From Fidelibacterota bacterium (GTDB taxonomy: Bacteria > Fidelibacterota > Fidelibacteria > Fidelibacterales > DSDE01): 11,022 nucleotides of DNA. Location of the stretch: contig DSDE01000320.1 in the NCBI GenBank assembly GCA_011049095.1, forward strand, positions 1 through 11,022, in the 5' to 3' direction. Below, piece by piece: positions 6,850 through 11,022 of the stretch (position 1 is its first letter; each line of letters opens with the position of its first letter). The position numbers and the translations under genes were made by a program. A model generated the notes under the pieces. It was not told the origin of the DNA. It did no database searches and saw nothing but the letters and a program-made list of their open reading frames with translations.

Positions 6850-8202
6850 TCACTCATTTTTTTCCTCAATAAAATGTCCGAGCTGAAGAATTGTTCCCTC
6901 TTGAAAGGGCCGGCCAACAATTTGAAAGCCCATCGGCAATCCCGCTTCCGTTTTTCCCATCGGTACTGAAAGAGCAGGAACACCGGCGATATTTATCGCT
7001 ACAGTAAAAACATCATTGAGATACATCGCCAGAGGATCGTCACATTTTTCGCCTAAGCGAAATGCCGGTGTTGGCGTGGTTGGCATTACAATCAGATCAG
7101 ATTTGCTCAGCGCCGTATTAAAGTCTTTATATATCAGGCGCCGCACTTTTTGCGCTTTGCCATAATAAGCGTCGTAATAGCCGGAAGAGAGCACGTAGGT
7201 TCCCAGCATTATGCGTCTTTTAACCTCTTGACCAAAAGCTTCTTCCCTGTTTTGCGCAAAAAAGCTGCTGATATCTTTAGCCTCACTTTGGCTGCGGTAC
7301 CCATAGCGCACACCATCAAAACGGGCAAGATTGGAACTGGCTTCCGCCGTGGCCAAAATATAATAGGCCGCAATAGCATAGCGGCTGTTGGGAAGATTCA
7401 CATTCAAAATTTCAAAACCGGCTTGGCGGCAGGTATCGATGGTTTTTTCAAAAGCAGATCGAACATCAGCATCGATAGCTTCCTTTAAAAGCTCTATGGG
7501 AATACCAATACGAATTTTCTTTGGCTTATCAGTTAAAAACTTACTGTATGCTGGAACCGGCTGCACAGCGGAAGTGGCATCACGAGCGTCGTGGCCGGCG
7601 ATAATTTCTAAAAGCTCCGCCGCTTGAGCCACCGTTCTTGTTATGGGACCTATCTGATCAAGAGATGAGGCAAAGGCAGTTAACCCATAGCGACTCACTC
7701 TACCGTAGCTTGGCTTCAAACCGACAGTGCCAGTATAAGCAGCCGGCTGGCGAATGGAGCCTCCCGTATCGCTACCTAAAGCATAATCCGCAATGCCTGA
7801 GGCCACCGCCGCTGCCGAGCCGCCACTTGACCCTCCTGGCACATACGCTGGATTCACCGGGTTCTTCACCGGCCCGAAAGCTGAATACTCATTGGAAGAG
7901 CCCATTGCAAATTCATCCATATTGGCTTTGCCAATAATAATGCCGCCTGCAGCCAAAATTTTCTCGATGACCGTCGCATTATAGAGGGCTTTATATGACT
8001 TCAGCATATTGCTTCCACAAGTCACTGGCAGACCTTTTACATTGATATTGTCTTTTATGACAATTCGTTTTCCCGACAAAGGCCCATCTAGCTTTTCTTG
8101 TCTTTCCAGGTGCTTTTCCAGCCATTTCCAGTCTATTCCAGTAAAAATATTGAATTGTTCAATATTACGGATTTCCCGTCGAAGCTCTTCAATCATTCTC
8201 AA
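6850..8202 (-). CDS. gatA: GatA: amidase subunit of Asp/Glu-tRNA amidotransferase
   Basis: The product is 450 residues and belongs to the amidase-signature family. The Ser-cisSer-Lys catalytic triad is visible: K50 in IVIKDNINVKG, cis-S125 in PGGSSGGSAAAVA and nucleophile S149 in GSDTGGSIRQPA. The spacings K-75-S-24-S equal those of the characterised Staphylococcus aureus GatA (K79, S154, S178). GatA hydrolyses glutamine and delivers ammonia to GatB, which amidates mischarged Glu-tRNA(Gln) or Asp-tRNA(Asn). The N-terminal region before the catalytic Lys is about 29 residues shorter than in that enzyme. The start is a TTG at 8202, favoured by an AGGA ten bases upstream; an ATG at 8196 is only two codons later. 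gatB and gatC are not in the window. A general amidase is possible but the motif context fits GatA closely. Confidence 0.92.
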   Translation of the reverse strand: MRMIEELRREIRNIEQFNIFTGIDWKWLEKHLERQEKLDGPLSGKRIVIKDNINVKGLPVTCGSNMLKSYKALYNATVIEKILAAGGIIIGKANMDEFAMGSSNEYSAFGPVKNPVNPAYVPGGSSGGSAAAVASGIADYALGSDTGGSIRQPAAYTGTVGLKPSYGRVSRYGLTAFASSLDQIGPITRTVAQAAELLEIIAGHDARDATSAVQPVPAYSKFLTDKPKKIRIGIPIELLKEAIDADVRSAFEKTIDTCRQAGFEILNVNLPNSRYAIAAYYILATAEASSNLARFDGVRYGYRSQSEAKDISSFFAQNREEAFGQEVKRRIMLGTYVLSSGYYDAYYGKAQKVRRLIYKDFNTALSKSDLIVMPTTPTPAFRLGEKCDDPLAMYLNDVFTVAINIAGVPALSVPMGKTEAGLPMGFQIVGRPFQEGTILQLGHFIEEKNE

Positions 8203-8212
8203 TGTGTGAAAT

Positions 8213-8216
8213 TCCT
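8213..8216 (-). promoter_or_regulatory. Ribosome binding site that bears on the gatA start
   Basis: AGGA on the minus strand overlaps the tatA stop codon (8215-8217). It is ten bases from the TTG at 8202 and sixteen from the ATG at 8196, so spacing favours the TTG. The difference in the protein is only two residues. Confidence 0.4.
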
Positions 8217-8421
8217 AATCTTTTTTCTTTTTACCACTTTCATTTTCATCAAGGCGTGTGGCTTCCTCCAGCTCCTCTTTTACATCACTGGCTGCTTTTT
8301 TAAATTCTCTCAAACCCTTGCCAAGCCCTGCCGCCAATTCCGGCAGACGTTTTGCGCCAAAAAGCAGTAAAATGACGAAAAAGATAATCAAAAGTTCTGG
8401 TAAACCTAAAGAACCAAACAT
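8215..8421 (-). CDS. tatA: TatA/TatE-type twin-arginine translocase subunit
   Basis: The 68-residue product has the complete TatA plan. A short N-terminal segment with the family's GLPEL motif leads into one membrane helix (about 9-21), then the FGAKRLPELA hinge (21-30), an amphipathic helix (about 27-55) and a charged tail ending in KKKKD. TatA monomers assemble in the cytoplasmic membrane to move folded twin-arginine substrates, together with TatC, which is not in the window. Length and hinge suit TatA or TatE better than TatB, which has a longer tail. AGGAGG lies four to five bases before the ATG, a slightly short but strong ribosome binding site. The gene follows the DUF4321 gene by eight bases. 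Confidence 0.93.
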   Translation of the reverse strand: MFGSLGLPELLIIFFVILLLFGAKRLPELAAGLGKGLREFKKAASDVKEELEEATRLDENESGKKKKD

Positions 8422-8429
8422 AAAACCTC

Positions 8430-8699
8430 CTATCGGGTATATCTGAGAAAATAGTAACCAAAGCCAATCCCGATGAGACTGACCACATTCATCCGCAACA
8501 TCAAAGAAAAACTAAATGTAATAACATTGAGATCAAATGAAAGTGGATTATCGAGACCAAACTCAAATTTCCTCAGGAAAAACTCCTTCACAACACTCTC
8601 AGGCAAGACCAGGCCAAATAGTTCACCCAATATGCCACCAATAATCGCACCCAAGATAATAATGCCTAAAGCATAACCAATTGTCGTATTCTTTTTCAT
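8430..8699 (-). CDS. Small two-helix membrane protein, DUF4321-like
   Basis: The product is 89 residues. It has a glycine-rich membrane helix at about 8-31 (GYALGIIILGAIIGGILGEL), a conserved-looking loop (PESVVKEFFLRKFEFGLDNPLSFDLNVITFSFSL) and a second helix at about 69-86 ending in YYFLRYTR. The pattern of Gly-rich helix, FFLR..FEFG loop and N-V-VSLIGI helix matches the DUF4321 family of small membrane proteins, whose function is unknown. The ATG overlaps the purQ stop in ATGA and has GGAGG seven bases upstream, so it is translationally coupled to purQ. The immediate downstream neighbour is tatA. The family name is from memory of its pattern. Confidence 0.8.
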   Translation of the reverse strand: MKKNTTIGYALGIIILGAIIGGILGELFGLVLPESVVKEFFLRKFEFGLDNPLSFDLNVITFSFSLMLRMNVVSLIGIGFGYYFLRYTR

Positions 8700-9382
8700 A
8701 GAACCTCCAGCAAACTTTGAAAAATGGCTTTCCCATCTGTACCTCCGAGAACAGCTTCTACAACGCGCTCAGGATGAGGCATCATTCCCAATACATTTCC
8801 CTCCTTATTACAGATTCCGGCGATATGATTCACTGAGCCGTTGGGATTGGCCGCATCGGTGATATTTCCCGCTTCATCGCAATATTGAAAAACAATCTGT
8901 TGATTATCCTCCAGCTCTTTGAGAAGATCACTATCAGCGATATATCGGCCTTCACCATGGGCTATGGGCATATTGAGAATAGCGCCCCTCTCATAGCGTT
9001 TCGTCCATAAACTTCTATTTTCAGAAAGTTTTAGATTAATCATTCGGCATTCAAACTTCATTGTGTCATTGACGGTAAGCGCCCCGGGTAAAAGCCCCGA
9101 TTCCGTGAGAATCTGAAAACCATTGCAGATTCCGATGATAGGTGTACCCTTTTCTGCCAGCTTTTGAAGCTCCTGCATCACTGGGGAAAACCTTGCAATT
9201 GCACCGCTGCGAAGATAATCGCCATATGAAAATCCCCCAGGCAGAATCAGGAAATCATACCCTTTTAATTCCGTTTCCCGGTGCCAGATAAAATCAGCTC
9301 TTATGTCCAGGGTTTCCCTAAGAGCCCAATAGGCATCGTGGTCGCAGTTTGAGCCAGGAAATACAATAATACCCGCTTTCAC
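8696..9382 (-). CDS. purQ: PurQ: glutaminase subunit of FGAM synthase
   Basis: The 228-residue product is a class I glutamine amidotransferase of the PurQ type, with the usual length. The N-terminal FPGSNCDHD signature is present. The nucleophile is C86 in GICNGFQIL and the catalytic dyad is H203-E205 in MMPHPERVVE. PurQ releases ammonia from glutamine for PurL, which converts formylglycinamide ribonucleotide to formylglycinamidine ribonucleotide in step four of purine synthesis. The start is a GTG at 9382, three bases after the purS stop, with AAGGTAAAGGA just upstream in the end of purS. PurL is not in the window. Confidence 0.96.
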   Translation of the reverse strand: MKAGIIVFPGSNCDHDAYWALRETLDIRADFIWHRETELKGYDFLILPGGFSYGDYLRSGAIARFSPVMQELQKLAEKGTPIIGICNGFQILTESGLLPGALTVNDTMKFECRMINLKLSENRSLWTKRYERGAILNMPIAHGEGRYIADSDLLKELEDNQQIVFQYCDEAGNITDAANPNGSVNHIAGICNKEGNVLGMMPHPERVVEAVLGGTDGKAIFQSLLEVL

Positions 9383-9385
9383 AAG

Positions 9386-9631
9386 CTATTCCTTTACCTT
9401 GAGGAAAAAGACTTCGATATTTGGGTTTGCCAAGATCTTTTTGGCCACGGCTTCAGCCTGTTTCAGCGCTTCATCACTGGGCATTGCGCCAAAATCCAGC
9501 TCAAAAAACTTTCCGCACTGCACAGACTGGCAATCTTTATAGCCCATACTATCGAGGGCATGTTGGATTGCTTTCCCCTGTGGGTCTAGAATACCTTCTT
9601 TTAAGCGCACTTCTACCTGAATAATTGCCAT
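9386..9631 (-). CDS. purS: PurS: small subunit of FGAM synthase
   Basis: The product is 81 residues, the normal PurS length. The family signature is clear: VEVRLKEGILDPQGKAIQHALDSMGY at about 6-31, then a second strand-helix-strand half (FFELDF, helix 53-67, IEVFFLKV). PurS is a small dimeric protein that bridges PurL and PurQ and helps ammonia pass between their active sites. Its presence shows that this organism uses the three-part PurLQS enzyme instead of the single long PurL of gamma-proteobacteria. The ATG is five bases from the pssA stop, and GAGGAGG at the end of pssA serves as its ribosome binding site. Confidence 0.95.
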   Translation of the reverse strand: MAIIQVEVRLKEGILDPQGKAIQHALDSMGYKDCQSVQCGKFFELDFGAMPSDEALKQAEAVAKKILANPNIEVFFLKVKE

Positions 9632-9636
9632 ATTTT

Positions 9637-10416
9637 CTAAACCTCCTCTTCCTCATCAAGTTCAAATTCATCTTCGGCAACATTTGTTTTCTTCCAGTAG
9701 GATAAAATATTTGCGATCACCGTCAGGGCGGTCAAGATCAGTAAGATTTTTTCCCGATAAATAATTGTTAAAATCAGATTTATTAGCACAATCAATGTAT
9801 CGCGCCGGAAACTAGAATCTTTCCGCAGCGAGAAATGGCTGAATTTTTTAAATGTAATATTTGAAACCATCAAAAATCCGAGAATAATCATAAAAGGGAT
9901 AACAATTTTGGCTTTGCCAGGATGGTCAAACCAGGCCAGTGAAAACATAGGAATTGACATTGCCGTGATAGCAGCCAGAGGGCTTGGCAAGCCGATAAAA
10001 TGTGTAGGAGATAGACGGTGAGCGATGACATTAAAGCGGGCCAGGCGGATCGTTCCAAAAATCACATATAGAAAGCTGATAGCCACACCAACAATAGCGA
10101 TATCATTGGCATAGACAAAATATATCATAATCGAAGGCGTAATGACAAAGGTCAGTAAATCAGCCAGAGAGTCAATTTCCACACCAAAATCAGATGAACC
10201 ATGAATCAAGCGCGCCACTTTCCCATCCAGCCCGTCGAGGATAGAGCCAATAAAAACGAGCCAACCAGCAAGTATTATTTTACGATGGAAATAAGAGGGG
10301 TCTTCGGCGCTGCAACTGGCACCCTGAAAAATCTGCATTATTGCCAGATAGCCCAAAAACATATTCGCCAGAGTAAACATACTAGGCCAAACCGTTCGTT
10401 TAATTTTAATCTTCAT
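9637..10416 (-). CDS. pssA: CDP-diacylglycerol-serine O-phosphatidyltransferase
   Basis: The product is a 259-residue integral membrane enzyme with several hydrophobic helices (about 12-30, 46-61, 88-104, 107-125, 172-186 and two near 210-240). The CDP-alcohol phosphotransferase motif DGxxAR-x8-GxxxDxxxD is exact: D64-G65, A68-R69, G78, D82 and D86. The enzyme transfers phosphatidyl from CDP-diacylglycerol to serine. The close fit of the region around the motif (LDGLDGKVARLIHGSSDFGVEIDSLADLLTF) and the psd gene next to it favour serine as acceptor over glycerol phosphate or inositol. The C-terminus is strongly acidic (EDEFELDEEEEV). The ATG overlaps the end of psd by eleven bases, so both genes should be co-translated. 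Confidence 0.93.
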   Translation of the reverse strand: MKIKIKRTVWPSMFTLANMFLGYLAIMQIFQGASCSAEDPSYFHRKIILAGWLVFIGSILDGLDGKVARLIHGSSDFGVEIDSLADLLTFVITPSIMIYFVYANDIAIVGVAISFLYVIFGTIRLARFNVIAHRLSPTHFIGLPSPLAAITAMSIPMFSLAWFDHPGKAKIVIPFMIILGFLMVSNITFKKFSHFSLRKDSSFRRDTLIVLINLILTIIYREKILLILTALTVIANILSYWKKTNVAEDEFELDEEEEV

Positions 10417-11022
10417 TATACTGCTCCGGGAAAAATGCTAAAACTGATTCACCGCCCCGAACTTTCTCGCCTACCTCGACCTGGAGCTTGCCACTCATAG
10501 GAAAATAAAGGTCAATGCGACTGGAAAACTTCATAAGGCCAAATTTCTCGCCGACTGAAACCTTATCGCCCACACGTGCATTGCAGACCAGTCTGCGGGC
10601 GATGATTCCAGCAATCTGGCGCATTTGCACCATACCGTAAACACTTTCGAAATTGATGACATACTGCTCATTCAAATCGCCTGCATCCGGGTTAAATGCC
10701 GCCAAGAAGCGACCTTTCTTATAGTTGACTGATTTCACTTTTCCGGCGATAGGATAGCGGTTAACGTGAACATTGGTGATTGCGAGAAAGATTGCTAGAA
10801 AACAGGAAGCTTCACCTGTCACCGGATGGCTGACATTCTCTTTGATTGCGATGACTTTGCCGTCAGCCGGAGATACCAGGCAATTGCTTCTGCTGGTCAC
10901 CTGCCGCTGTGGGTCTCGAAAAAAAAAGAGGCTAAAGAGCAGTAAAATCAGTGCGCCATAAAAGAGGGCAGAGAAGATTTTTACCGGCCAGATCAGCCAT
11001 AAAATCAGCGCCGCTATAGTAA
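10406..11022 (-). CDS. psd: Short-form phosphatidylserine decarboxylase, N-terminus outside the window
   Basis: The frame is open from the right edge, showing 204 residues; a few N-terminal residues are missing. An internal GTG at 10900 is not the true start because the frame upstream encodes a hydrophobic anchor and the conserved FFFRDPQR motif. Further hallmarks are VSPADGKV, the histidine segment ITNVHVNRYPIAGKV and ARRLVCNARVGDKV. The enzyme decarboxylates phosphatidylserine to phosphatidylethanolamine at the cytoplasmic membrane using a pyruvoyl group made by self-cleavage. The length and motif order fit the short (archaetidylserine decarboxylase-type) branch. The expected self-processing site reads KFSSRID instead of the usual FGSR, so Gly is replaced by Ser (codons 10520-10525); cleavage would leave an alpha chain of 38 residues. 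The gene precedes pssA, which makes its substrate. Confidence 0.93.
   Translation of the reverse strand, partial: TIAALILWLIWPVKIFSALFYGALILLLFSLFFFRDPQRQVTSRSNCLVSPADGKVIAIKENVSHPVTGEASCFLAIFLAITNVHVNRYPIAGKVKSVNYKKGRFLAAFNPDAGDLNEQYVINFESVYGMVQMRQIAGIIARRLVCNARVGDKVSVGEKFGLMKFSSRIDLYFPMSGKLQVEVGEKVRGGESVLAFFPEQYNED

Noticed and set aside
10898..10900. GTG at 10900 as the psd start
   Set aside because: The same frame continues upstream through FFFRDPQR and a hydrophobic anchor, both typical of Psd, so the true start lies beyond the right edge.
1..11022. Defence system, prophage, mobile element or biosynthetic cluster
   Set aside because: Every well-supported gene belongs to a housekeeping or envelope family; there is no transposase, integrase, nuclease, toxin-antitoxin pair or terminal repeat, and no visible change in composition.

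Overview
The window is a single-strand block of protein-coding genes. Every supported gene reads on the minus strand, so the biological order runs from right to left. Coding density is very high and neighbouring genes usually overlap by a few bases or are separated by a few bases. I see no rRNA, tRNA, CRISPR array, insertion sequence or attachment site, and no gene-free stretch longer than 103 bases. Base composition looks AT-leaning (low-to-mid 40s % GC by eye). The full BatA-BatB-BatC-BatD-BatE set, a separate PurS and PurQ, and a short phosphatidylserine decarboxylase paired with a type II phosphatidylserine synthase suggest a Gram-negative bacterium of the Fibrobacteres-Chlorobi-Bacteroidetes wider group or a neighbouring candidate phylum (for example Cloacimonadota or Calditrichota). 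That placement is an inference and a weak one.

Right part (11022 down to 6850): a housekeeping gene string. It begins with psd (5' end outside the window) and pssA, the two steps from CDP-diacylglycerol to phosphatidylethanolamine. Next come purS and purQ, two subunits of the formylglycinamidine ribonucleotide synthase complex. Then come a small two-helix membrane protein of the DUF4321 type, a TatA-type protein-export subunit, and gatA, the amidase subunit of the Asp-tRNA(Asn)/Glu-tRNA(Gln) amidotransferase. The partners purL, tatC, gatB and gatC are not in the window.

Between the two halves (6747-6849) lies the only real intergenic region. It holds a perfect 15-bp inverted repeat with a 4-base loop and a candidate promoter whose -35 element sits inside that repeat.

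Left part (6746 down to 1): a Bat (Bacteroides aerotolerance) operon. BatA and BatB are membrane-anchored von Willebrand factor A proteins with intact metal-ion-dependent adhesion sites. BatC is a TPR protein with a long Q/E-rich tail. BatD is a large exported protein with a C-terminal membrane anchor. BatE combines TPR, membrane helices and an SH3-like domain. These are followed without a break by a secreted SPOR-domain protein and a secreted TPR protein that runs off the left edge. All six junctions from batA to the SPOR gene are 1-7 base overlaps, including four-base ATGA overlaps, which indicates translational coupling. The Bat proteins are expected to form an envelope complex; the SPOR and TPR proteins may extend it toward peptidoglycan.

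Most of the window is recognisable and ordinary. The points most worth a second look are a Ser-Ser instead of Gly-Ser at the self-processing site of Psd, the absence of moxR and DUF58 genes directly upstream of batA, the two extra exported proteins at the end of the Bat operon, and the hairpin/promoter overlap between the two operons.
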